Below are positions 1-7,379 of a stretch of 10,168 bases of DNA, piece by piece. Under the pieces are notes generated by a model. The model ran no database searches, had not been told where the DNA came from, and saw only the letters and a list, made by a program, of their open reading frames with translations. This DNA is from Amoebophrya sp. AT5.2 (lineage: Eukaryota > Sar > Dinophyceae > Syndiniales > Amoebophryaceae). The DNA is taken from the NCBI GenBank assembly GCA_005223375.1, contig RXOD01006499.1, positions 1 through 10,168 on the forward strand. The letters are read 5' to 3'. The number at the start of each line of letters is the position of its first letter. Position 1 is the first letter of the stretch. The position numbers and the translations under genes are program-made.

Positions 1-1592
1 GTGGTCGTCGACGCTTTGGTAGTAGTGGCAGGCTTCTCGGCCGTCTTGCTTGACTTTGAAGATGCCGTCCTCGTCGTCGGCGCACGCGCACGCGCGTCTT
101 TCGCGGTTGAGGGGGGCTCCACGGGAACGCATTTGCATTTGGCGCCGCTGCGGCTGCAGTTGTAGTCGCCCGCATCCACATGCTTTCCGTTCACGGAGAT
201 GCCATCTCCCTCGACATACAATTTACCGCTACATACACTGGCCATACTGCTGTTATCGCCGCAAATTACCTGCGTGTCAGGTGGGGGGCTGAAGCATTTT
301 TGCGAGAGGCCGCTCAGACCAAGGCCTTGAATAGCGGGCTGCTGTGTTGTCGACGTGCTCGTGGTGCTCGTCGCGTCGCGGTCGCACACCTGGTACTCCT
401 GATACGTTGAGTCGTGCTCGCAATAACCGCCATCCCGAGCCGGCGTCGTGATCTTCCACTTCCGTAAATGCAGCCCAACTAGAACGTCACCGCACTCCCC
501 CCATTCAGCCCAGCTCGCCGTGCAATTCGTGCCACAGGGGGCGACGGAAGGCTGGCCCTCGATCCGGTCGGGGTACTTCTCCGCGCACGATTGCCCTCCG
601 TTTTTCGGCTGCTGCGTGACTTCCCAGTGCCTCGTGTGAATACCCCCACTGCACCTCCCCTGCTCGTCCCAGTCGCTCCACTGCGCGCTGCAGTCCTCTG
701 CTCCTGCTGGTGGTGCTGGTGCTGGTGGTGATGCCGGTTGCTCAGAAGCGTGGTCCTCGCCGTTGGCTGCCTTGGGACTGGTGGCGCCGCACTTCGAAGT
801 GAAAACTGCGTTGCCCTCACCATCCTTCAGGTCGTCGTCTTTGATTTGTGCGGGTGATATTACGTCGACGGCGTCCTCCTTTGTTCCATCTGTGCACGTC
901 CTTGTCGCCTTGAGCTGGTTTCCGGTTTTCGTTTTCCAAACGCAAACAAAATCCGTTTCTTTGTCGGCCGTCCACCCGGTCACTTTCTGTCCGGGTCCGA
1001 GGTCGTCCACCTCCCACCCACTCAGTTTAGTCTCCGACCAACCAGTACCAGGTTTTTCACAATCATCATCGCCATCTACGTAACCACCCATCCTTACCGA
1101 TCCGAATTGGCTCGGGCTGCCCATCACTGTTTCTGAAAGCGAGCTGGCCCCTGCGCTGCTGATCCGGTCGAGCAGAACGTCGCCACTGCCAATTGAAATG
1201 TCATCACTTCCGAACAAGAAGGACCGCCGATCGTCCCCTGTCTCCGTCCCCAAACCGTCCACCGCCGCCCCACGCTTGATGTAGTCTCCGTCGTCCCCCA
1301 GCATCGTCTTCTCCATCTGCTTCACCGCGCCGTCGCTTCCCACTTCGAGGGCATAGTGATGGTATCCCCAGTCCGGGTGAGGTTCAGCTGATGTGGAAGG
1401 TCCGGTCGCATCCGATGAAGATTCGTCCGTCGCTCCGCGGAGACTCGTCCGAGATGTGTCGTGTTTATTGGAGCCGAAAGCACTTCTACTGCGAGAAGCA
1501 GCAGCCCCCGTTCCGGTACTATACGCGAGGACGGGCAGGAGACGCGAGTGGCGTCGCGTGGTCCAGCAGGAACGCTCAACCCAGAGCGTCAT
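1..1592 (-). CDS. TSP1-repeat modular protein, likely extracellular (3' end outside window)
   Basis: Read by hand on the minus strand, the frame from the ATG at 1592-1590 is open for 530 codons to the left edge, with no stop seen. A TGA lies two codons upstream of the ATG, so this is the first in-frame start. Residues 1-35 are basic then mildly hydrophobic (LLPVLAY), a weak signal-peptide candidate. Residues 40-175 are low-complexity and polar. A cysteine-poor module at 178-268 (C178, C217, C233, C268) looks like a diverged TSP1 unit. After a Pro/Ala linker (285-298) come two TSP1-like repeats: 301-353 (WSDWDEQGRC, then RHW, GGQSC, final C353) and 357-403 (WAEWGEC, RKW, GGYC, final C403). A Ser/Thr linker follows (407-418), then an unrecognised eight-cysteine module (433-488) and a Thr/Lys/Ser-rich tail. 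TSP1 modules usually mediate adhesion outside the cell; that role is inferred here. The absence of introns and the spliced leader 191 bases upstream fit a retroposed gene. Confidence 0.82.
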   Translation of the reverse strand, partial: MTLWVERSCWTTRRHSRLLPVLAYSTGTGAAASRSRSAFGSNKHDTSRTSLRGATDESSSDATGPSTSAEPHPDWGYHHYALEVGSDGAVKQMEKTMLGDDGDYIKRGAAVDGLGTETGDDRRSFLFGSDDISIGSGDVLLDRISSAGASSLSETVMGSPSQFGSVRMGGYVDGDDDCEKPGTGWSETKLSGWEVDDLGPGQKVTGWTADKETDFVCVWKTKTGNQLKATRTCTDGTKEDAVDVISPAQIKDDDLKDGEGNAVFTSKCGATSPKAANGEDHASEQPASPPAPAPPAGAEDCSAQWSDWDEQGRCSGGIHTRHWEVTQQPKNGGQSCAEKYPDRIEGQPSVAPCGTNCTASWAEWGECGDVLVGLHLRKWKITTPARDGGYCEHDSTYQEYQVCDRDATSTTSTSTTQQPAIQGLGLSGLSQKCFSPPPDTQVICGDNSSMASVCSGKLYVEGDGISVNGKHVDAGDYNCSRSGAKCKCVPVEPPSTAKDARARAPTTRTASSKSSKTAEKPATTTKASTT

Positions 1593-1783
1593 GCCTCAAC
1601 CTGTGCTGCCCGATCGATGGTTGCGGCCAGCTAGGGTGTGCCGCGGGAGACAGGAGGAGAAGCGACAGACACGATCGATCCCTGCAGCCGCTCAGAAAAG
1701 CGTCATCCTCGTCCGACTATGTACCATACCTCACAACAAAGAACTTCCAAATCAAGAATCAATGGCCTCCCGCCTTCCGAGAC

Positions 1784-1805
1784 CTTGAGCCAAAATGGCT
1801 ACGGA
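1784..1805 (-). other. Genomic (relict) dinoflagellate spliced leader, full length
   Basis: On the minus strand these 22 bases match the dinoflagellate spliced-leader consensus at every position. It reads T, then CCGTAGCCATTTTGGC, then TCAAG; the first base is the variable one (A, G or T) in the consensus. The leader is normally donated by SL RNA to the 5' end of nuclear mRNAs by trans-splicing. A genomic copy in sense orientation, ending 191 bases before the TSP1-gene ATG, indicates that a mature mRNA was reverse-transcribed and reinserted. The AG inside the leader (CCGTAG) could serve as a new trans-splice acceptor. The alternative, a stand-alone SL RNA gene, cannot be fully excluded because GT follows the leader, but its placement before an ORF favours the relict. 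Confidence 0.9.
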
Positions 1806-2630
1806 ACTGAAGATGTTGTGTCTTACTCTAAGTTACCCTCGCCTACAAAACGAAGTAAATGAGTGTACTACGCAGACACAGGCGCTGGCGCACACGCACG
1901 CCGGAGTACTTTTTATGCTTGTGCGCGAAGTTAAACGTGGGGGGCACAAGCCTCTCTCAGTTTGTATCGCTATCGTCTATCTTCCTCTTCAGTGACGAGT
2001 TTGACTGCGCGGCTCTTCTTCGACTTTTTTGTGGTCGTCCAACGCCTCGTCCTCCTCAACTCACATACCTCTCGCAGGTCCATCGCTCGTTTTCTGCTGC
2101 ACTCCGAGAGCAAAGGACAACGAACTGGGAGCCTCAGAAAGAGACAAGCAGGACAAACTACGTCAGGCGACCGGCAGACATCAGGCTACTGTCTGCAGTA
2201 CGAGTAAAGCGAGAGCGACAATGAATTGGAATTCTGCTCAATAAAGCAAAGAGTTTATCTCTTCATCCACCGCACTCAGTGGTATCGATTGGTCGCAATG
2301 ACCGTCATGCCTATGACCTACAGTAGTATTTAATTTATCAATAACCTCCTGCTGTATGTAATAATCGTTATCCGACGTGATTAGCGTGCTGGTGTCCTCC
2401 GTGGTTGTAAATTCCCTTTGTTTCCTTCCAAGCTATACAAGTGAGCAAGGTTGAGGATAAGGGGAAGTGGTGGTCGCTGATGTTGAAATAAACTGCGAAT
2501 CAATGAAGTGAAATCTAAATTCTCATGGATAAACAATGTAGCGAAATCGTTGTCTTTAGTTTGGTGAGGTATTTCTCTGTCCAGCTCCAGCTGCACACGT
2601 TGAAGATTCACTGACATTCAATGTTTCCAC
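1806..2630. other. Intergenic region between the NAD(P)-binding gene and the spliced-leader copy
   Basis: I see no convincing gene in these 825 bases. Short frames exist on both strands, but none has a recognisable domain. The part nearest the leader would hold the promoter of the TSP1 gene; a CTTCAG on the minus strand just upstream of the leader could act as a trans-splice acceptor. The region carries one copy of a 28-base sequence (2068-2095) that recurs at 3971-3998. The stretch around 2230-2620 is AT-richer and probably includes the 3' UTR of the upstream gene. Confidence 0.6.
2068..2095 (+). repeat. Intergenic 28-base repeat, copy A
   Basis: This copy matches 3971-3998 at 26 of 28 bases: CCTCTCGCAG, three bases of which one is shared, then CATCGCTCGTTTTCT. 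About 18 bases further right, AAGGACAACGAACTG resembles AAGGACAATGAGCCG near copy B, and CCTCAA precedes both copies. They are therefore likely parts of a longer diverged element with indels. It lies about 260 bases upstream of the spliced-leader copy. Its function is unknown. Confidence 0.55.
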
Positions 2631-3518
2631 TCACTTCCTCTTCTGAAACATGGCGATATTCTTCCCGTCGAACTCCCCACTCCCGCTCGCGATGTCCAGA
2701 AACCCCTGCGCCACGCACTGTCTGTCCACCGTGAAGCTCGTTTTCCCTTGTCCGCTTTCTCCCGGCCCCACCGTTTCATACGTTTTCTCCCCGCCCGCCC
2801 CCAAGTCCACGTAAAAGCCCTTCGCGTCGTTCTGTCCCAAGATGGCGCATCGGATCACGGTCACCTTCGTCCCCACCAGCCCGGCATCCTTCTGCGCCGC
2901 GAAGGCGGACAGCTCGCCGGCGGCTAAATCTGCGAACGAGGACTTCAGCCCGGGATGGACCTTCGTGCAGCACATCACGCACCTCCCCCAGGCCTTGTTC
3001 CCAATCGCTCTACCGTCGTTGATGCCGATCGTGCTCATCGACAAAAAGCGGGCGGGGAGCTTCACCTTGCCCTCCTCGCCCTCCGCCGCGAGTTTCTTCA
3101 GCGCTGCAACCGTGTTATCGACTCCGGGCTTAGTCACCGGCACCCCCCGCTGCACCATCCCCAGGAACGAACAGATTGCGTCTGCGCCTCTGCAGACCTC
3201 TGCGATCTTTTCCACCTCCAGGTTTCCCTCAACGACGGTCACCAGCGTGTCGAACTTCTCGAGGTCTGCCGTGGAGCAGGGAGCCTCCTTGGGGAAGCAG
3301 CCCCGGTACACGTCCTTCACTTTGGCGGCCTTGCGCGCGAGGACGCGGCAGGCGTAGCCGCGCTGGAGCGCGCCCTTGAGCGCCCACTTGCCGGTCTGGC
3401 CCGTCGCTCCGAGGATGGCGAGCGTGAAGGGTGGGGCGGTGGAGGCGGGAGGGGCGACGGGTGCGGCCATCTGGGGAGGAGCCTCAGCTGGGACGGCGGC
3501 CTCTGCGGGGGCGGACAT
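2631..3518 (-). CDS. Atypical SDR / NAD(P)-binding Rossmann protein (NmrA-like)
   Basis: A 295-residue protein with a Rossmann fold of the NAD(P)H-binding, atypical short-chain dehydrogenase type. The first 30 residues are rich in Ala and Pro and look disordered. The first beta strand and glycine-rich loop are at 31-43 (FTLAILGATGQTG). Basic residues R62 and K63 after the second strand suggest NADP(H) over NAD. Later elements typical of the group are FLSMSTIG at 158-165, the FADLAAGE helix near 195-202, and TKVTVIRCAILG at 217-228. I do not see the classical YxxxK active site. The substrate is unknown; relatives act as reductases, epimerases or redox-sensing regulators. The frame is open 38 codons further upstream, but I chose the ATG at 3518 because the protein-like composition starts there (MSAPAEA) and the extension looks like UTR. 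No signal peptide, so probably cytosolic. Confidence 0.88.
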   Translation of the reverse strand: MSAPAEAAVPAEAPPQMAAPVAPPASTAPPFTLAILGATGQTGKWALKGALQRGYACRVLARKAAKVKDVYRGCFPKEAPCSTADLEKFDTLVTVVEGNLEVEKIAEVCRGADAICSFLGMVQRGVPVTKPGVDNTVAALKKLAAEGEEGKVKLPARFLSMSTIGINDGRAIGNKAWGRCVMCCTKVHPGLKSSFADLAAGELSAFAAQKDAGLVGTKVTVIRCAILGQNDAKGFYVDLGAGGEKTYETVGPGESGQGKTSFTVDRQCVAQGFLDIASGSGEFDGKNIAMFQKRK

Positions 3519-4418
3519 TTTTCGGGTTTGTTTGGATGCAGTGTTTTTTGAGATTTTTGATGGGGTTGGATAGAAAGATAAGACGGTGCGATGAATCAAC
3601 TCAACACAATCATTGGGTGTGGCTACGACCACCTATGTAATCGATTCGATTCTCTTAGTGAGAGTGTTGACGGTCTCGGTTGATGAATACTCTCAGGCGC
3701 CGTCCAGGTCCAGAGTGTTAATAGAGTTCGTTGTTATATTTATGTCCACGAAGCAGCAGTAGAGTTCAATTGGGTTGTCCGTCACTGAGTCTTTGGTGTT
3801 CAGCAATGTGCTAAAAACCCTGAGCGTCGTGATTATGTCACGGGCAGGGGCACGACAGTAATAGTTCGCCCGATAGTCTTAAGCTCGACCGAAACGGAGG
3901 GGCTCTTGTAAATTACCGATGCCAAGCAACAGATTCGGTCCCAGGGATCGCCCTTTACTTCTAGCCTCAACCTCTCGCAGATGCATCGCTCGTTTTCTTC
4001 AACATTCAACAATCTTCACAACGCGTAAAAGCTTTTCTTTCCGAGGCGAGTTCCGACCACAAGGACAATGAGCCGACGCGTGCTGAACATGACACAAGTC
4101 GAAGTTGTTACGGTCACCCTTGATGCGTAGTATGCTGGTACGACTGCGGCGAAGGTGGCGGGTGCACTTTTCATCTAGTGCTACCGCCCCCGTAGTTCTC
4201 GGAATGCGAGTGCGCAAGACGGAGGCAGCGGAGTACGCATCGAAAGATGATGAAACCGATGTCTCGGTCTGCTCGTGTCACGCTGTGTGGATGCGATGTG
4301 GACGTGGACGTCGCTATTTTTGTATAACGCCGGAACAGTCTTTCATCCGGTCATCTGAGAAACGACCAAGCCGGAGCCGCTTGCGCTTCCACCTTGTCAA
4401 ACACTCCGGGTTCGAAAA
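3519..4418. other. Intergenic region between the GT90 gene and the NAD(P)-binding gene
   Basis: I see no gene in these 900 bases. The left end would hold the 5' UTR and promoter of the NAD(P)-binding gene. Just upstream of its ATG the minus strand has an A/C-rich leader with several AG dinucleotides that could be trans-splice acceptors, but no recognisable spliced-leader copy. The right end should contain the 3' UTR of the GT90 gene. Copy B of the 28-base repeat lies at 3971-3998. A 72-codon minus-strand frame at 3999-4217 has no family features. Confidence 0.6.
3971..3998 (+). repeat. Intergenic 28-base repeat, copy B
   Basis: Partner of 2068-2095 (26 of 28 bases identical, same orientation). 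It sits about 450 bases upstream of the ATG of the NAD(P)-binding gene, so both copies lie upstream of minus-strand genes. The AAGGACAA block that follows copy A after 17 bases follows this copy after about 62 bases, which indicates indels in a longer shared element. Confidence 0.55.
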
Positions 4419-7091
4419 TCAATCATATCGCGCTATTTCTGCCATGCAAGTTTGTTCAAATCCCGAGGTTTCTTCGACGACTCCTCGCCTTAGGCTGTAT
4501 TCTCTGATGTGAGAGCCCGGAAACTCCATTTTCAATGCCTCCACCCCGCCGCCGCCCTCGCCAACGTCGTACTCGAAAAACGACGCATATCGCTCGAGCA
4601 GTTTCCAGGCGTAACAGCCTGTGAAGAGCTCATAGTTCTCCATGTAGGCGTTTGCATTGCTCACCATCTGCCTGATTTGCGCGTCGTGCGCTCGCGCGTA
4701 CTCCACTTGTTCCGCCGCGTGCTCGCCTATTCGGACCGGAAGAACGTGCTCGTAGTTCGTCAATCCCATGTGGTAATGCTCGTACACCGGCGTGCCCCGG
4801 TCCATGTTCGTCGCGAGCAGTACTGCGCTCGTTCCCGTCAGTTTCTGCTTCAGCCCCCCGCTGTAGCCGTTTCCCGGCAGGTCGAGTGCGTACTTCCACT
4901 TCGCCTGCTCGTCGAGGGGCACGAAATTGGGGTCTGAATTTACAACCGTGATGTTTGCGAGATCGTCGTCTAGGAAAGCAACGTCGAAGAGATCGGGCCT
5001 TTTGCTGGCGGCGTCGAGAAAGCACTTGCGGGGTGAACCGGAATCCATCATCTCGCGGTAGTCACGACTCCAATTTACCGCACCCCGGTCCGTACCGCGC
5101 CAAAACGCGATTGGTACCTTCGACGACCACGGCGGAAGCAGGTCTGCGCCTCCAGAATCAGGGTTAATATATTTCGACCCGTTATAGTCATCTTCAGGAG
5201 ATTTTAAGTCGCCATCCGCTGAACCATTTTTCTGCCGTCGCCACTCTGCTTTCTCGATCAGAACGTCCGTGAGGTTCACTAAGCGCGGTCGGCAGACATT
5301 CGGAAAGAGGATGTCGTGGAACTCTCGATTGGACGCGATGCTAAAGAGCGGCACCGGAGCACGCGCCTCCTGGTCCATCAAATTGTAAAAGGGTGGCGTC
5401 TGGTCCTTCTTTCGCAGCAGCGGCATGTCGCCGTGGTTGAGCACCATGTCGAAGGACTTTATCGACGGCGCCTGCTCCAAGATCTTGGTGAGGAAATTCG
5501 CGAGGCACACTGGTTCCGGAGCTGCGGCGGCATCGGCTGCTTCCTGCTGCAACAGCTCGTCGGTGATGTGCACAATTCCCTGCTCCGGTGCGGTAGATGC
5601 TGATGTCGCAATTTCGTCCGCCGCTTTTGCCGACTGGTTTAGGTGCGAGAAATCCGGCAACACTTGGTACAACTTGGCTTCTTCCTTCACGTAGCGAAAA
5701 AGGATGTTTTTCGCATCGGTGATCTGGTTTAACGCGGCATGGATTTTCCCCTGCGAGATCCGGTTCACTTTCCAACGAGCCAGATCTGGCGCGATGCTCG
5801 CGTACGGGTCGCAGAGAGCCTCGGTCAGGTTTCCCCGCGCTGGTCTTCGCGTCGCAAACGGGACGACGCACGAGCGAATGTCCGCGTCTTTCTGGCGCGC
5901 TGAAGGCGGCATCATGTGCCGCGTGTAGTCGACGACAGGCTCGCCTTTCTTGGTTTGATCTACCTCGTCACGTCTTCGCACAAGAATCACGTCCAGATTC
6001 GACTGGTCGTCGTCGGCACCCGAAGCCTCCTCTTCAACACGATCATCATCTTCATCTTTACTGACCGTTTCGCCTTCACCTTGTCCATTTTGGTCGTCCG
6101 TGTCTTCTTCCGCGGCGTCGTCGTAGTAGAAGTAGCCCCCGTCGATCAGGAAGGCCTCGAAGGTGCTCGCCGTTTCGTCCAAGAGAGCTAGCAGCGGATG
6201 CTGTTTCTCTCGCCAGATCTCGACGAGAGACAGGTTCTCCAACACACCTTGCGCGCGGCGTATCAGACTGTCAGACTCGTGGTTGAAGACCGGTATGCGC
6301 GCCCAGGCCAGCGCGACGAAAGCCGCTGCCAGCGTGCACGCGTTTTCCTTTTCGGGCTGGGCGAGGTACGCGGCTGTTTCGGGAACGATGCCGTCGCCAA
6401 ACGGCTGGCGGTGTTTCATCACGAACTGGTACAGAAAATTTCGGTAGTACGAGCCGGACGGATCGATCTCTTGAACAGCGCAGGAAGTCGGGGACGAGGA
6501 CACCTGTACTTCCGCTTCGCGCTCCGCCGTGGACGACGGCTCGAGATCCAGAAACCGCAGCAAGCGGAACACCGGCCAGCCGCTCTTCACCAGCTTGTCC
6601 CATCCGACCACCCGCAAGATTTCGTTTTCCATCGCGAACCCGTCCTCCTTCCCGACCTGTAGCAGGAGCCGCAGCGACAGGTGTCCCGCGATGCAGTCGT
6701 TCGGATCGCGGTCGAGCAGGTGCCCGTACCGGTTGACCACTTCGTCCATCTGCCCGCGCCCACTCATGGCTGTGATCAGTTTCTTCTGCAGCTGCAGCCA
6801 GACGCGGTTCTTCGCGCCGCGACACAGCGTGTCGGGCTGCGGCGAGGCAACACCGAGGAAGGGTGCCCAGAAAGCGCAGAACAGGCAACTGATGAGAGCG
6901 ACGCTCCTGAAGATTGGCTTGCAGCATGATGATGTTGAAGATATTCTTGCGTCCAAAACCAAACCAGCAGCTCCGCTGCTCGTTGTTTTCCGCTCGTGTC
7001 CGTGCCCGACGAACGTCCGCGCCCGCGGCGACCCCAGCCCTTGGCCTTGGGGGAAAGTCCTAGCAAAACCAAGAACGAGATCGAGCGACAT
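4419..7091 (-). CDS. GT90 (CAP10/Rumi-like) glycosyltransferase with TPR-like N-terminal extension
   Basis: An 890-residue protein from the chosen ATG at 7091. A hydrophobic segment at about 60-82 (ALISCLFCAFWAPFLGVA) looks like a signal-anchor, which would place the rest in the ER/Golgi lumen. Residues about 107-180 are helical and TPR-like (DEVVNRYGHLLDRDPND). A strongly acidic, probably disordered stretch spans 323-365. The C-terminal third is the GT90 domain (CAP10, LPS-modifying family). Its landmarks are NHGDMP (about 552-557), PLFSIASNREFHDILFP (581-597), FWRGTDRG (663-670), KWKYALDLPGNGYSGGLKQK (731-750), HYHMGLTNYEHVLPV (772-786) and an Asn/Ala-rich helix to about 820. Relatives transfer glucose or xylose to proteins or polysaccharides; the donor and acceptor here are unknown. 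The C-terminus (EIARYD) has no KDEL-type signal. The start is uncertain: the frame stays open to an ATG at 7367, with another ATG at 7307, and it may instead be spliced to the upstream CS-domain gene. Confidence 0.87.
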   Translation of the reverse strand: MSLDLVLGFARTFPQGQGLGSPRARTFVGHGHERKTTSSGAAGLVLDARISSTSSCCKPIFRSVALISCLFCAFWAPFLGVASPQPDTLCRGAKNRVWLQLQKKLITAMSGRGQMDEVVNRYGHLLDRDPNDCIAGHLSLRLLLQVGKEDGFAMENEILRVVGWDKLVKSGWPVFRLLRFLDLEPSSTAEREAEVQVSSSPTSCAVQEIDPSGSYYRNFLYQFVMKHRQPFGDGIVPETAAYLAQPEKENACTLAAAFVALAWARIPVFNHESDSLIRRAQGVLENLSLVEIWREKQHPLLALLDETASTFEAFLIDGGYFYYDDAAEEDTDDQNGQGEGETVSKDEDDDRVEEEASGADDDQSNLDVILVRRRDEVDQTKKGEPVVDYTRHMMPPSARQKDADIRSCVVPFATRRPARGNLTEALCDPYASIAPDLARWKVNRISQGKIHAALNQITDAKNILFRYVKEEAKLYQVLPDFSHLNQSAKAADEIATSASTAPEQGIVHITDELLQQEAADAAAAPEPVCLANFLTKILEQAPSIKSFDMVLNHGDMPLLRKKDQTPPFYNLMDQEARAPVPLFSIASNREFHDILFPNVCRPRLVNLTDVLIEKAEWRRQKNGSADGDLKSPEDDYNGSKYINPDSGGADLLPPWSSKVPIAFWRGTDRGAVNWSRDYREMMDSGSPRKCFLDAASKRPDLFDVAFLDDDLANITVVNSDPNFVPLDEQAKWKYALDLPGNGYSGGLKQKLTGTSAVLLATNMDRGTPVYEHYHMGLTNYEHVLPVRIGEHAAEQVEYARAHDAQIRQMVSNANAYMENYELFTGCYAWKLLERYASFFEYDVGEGGGGVEALKMEFPGSHIREYSLRRGVVEETSGFEQTCMAEIARYD

Positions 7092-7110
7092 CTTTCCCGC
7101 AAGCCATGCT

Positions 7111-7379
7111 CTATTAGGATAGACGTGGAGGTCGTTAGTGGTCGAAGATAAAATTGCGAGACAGATGAAAGACGCACAGCGCGAAGCAGACTCGATCGAG
7201 TTCAAGATCAAGAACATTGGATTCACTCCGAAAAAACTGGTGGTCGGAGTCTGCAAAAAAGGCACTGCCAAAAAGTACATGCACAGGCACTTCTTCGTAT
7301 TGTTCATCGCACGGAACTGAGCACGAATCTCTGCATGCAAGGCTGGGGGCGAGCAGCGCGTCGGCATGCTACACCTTAC
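7111..7379 (-). other. Candidate GT-AG intron joining the CS-domain ORF to the GT90 ORF (or a short intergenic gap)
   Basis: On the minus strand, GTAAGG at 7379-7374 overlaps the stop codon of the CS-domain ORF and is a strong 5' splice donor. CACTAAC around 7134-7140 is a good branch-point match. TCCTAATAG ends at 7111 and gives an AG acceptor about 24 bases later. Removing the 269 bases would join the two frames exactly in phase, ending VIPF-K then AWLAGKMSL of the GT90 frame. Against this, the GT90 half has its own hydrophobic anchor, which makes the topology of a fused product awkward. If the two genes are separate, this is an intergenic gap of about 280 bases carrying the GT90 5' leader. 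Confidence 0.4.

Noticed and set aside
479..1017. Other-frame ORFs on both strands across the TSP1 gene (for example minus 479-823 and 817-1017).
   Set aside because: They overlap the 530-codon TSP1 frame, have Arg/His-rich out-of-frame composition and no domains. They are shadows.
1784..1850. Reading 1784-1805 as a functional SL RNA gene.
   Set aside because: Although GT follows the leader, the downstream sequence shows no intron features I recognise. The copy is single and sits in sense just before a long ORF. Kept only as an alternative.
2381..2617. Minus-strand 78-codon frame just after the NAD(P)-binding gene stop.
   Set aside because: It begins 14 bases after the previous stop, has no recognisable features and lies in AT-richer DNA. 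It is more likely 3' UTR.
3540..3630. Sequences resembling parts of the spliced leader upstream of the NAD(P)-binding gene (CGTAGCCA near 3617-3627; CCAT...CTCAA near 3548-3566, minus strand).
   Set aside because: Only 8-9 bases match in a row or in pieces, which is expected by chance, and the remainder of the leader is absent.
7138..7320. Plus-strand frame of 60 codons with a lysine-rich, protein-like composition.
   Set aside because: It starts only at GTG, is short, and lies inside the candidate intron or gap on the opposite strand. No domain is recognised.
7365..7378. Bacterial operon-style coupling of two genes separated by 8 bases.
   Set aside because: The spliced leader shows a eukaryotic context, and there is no ribosome-binding site. 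The close spacing is better explained by a later start or by splicing.
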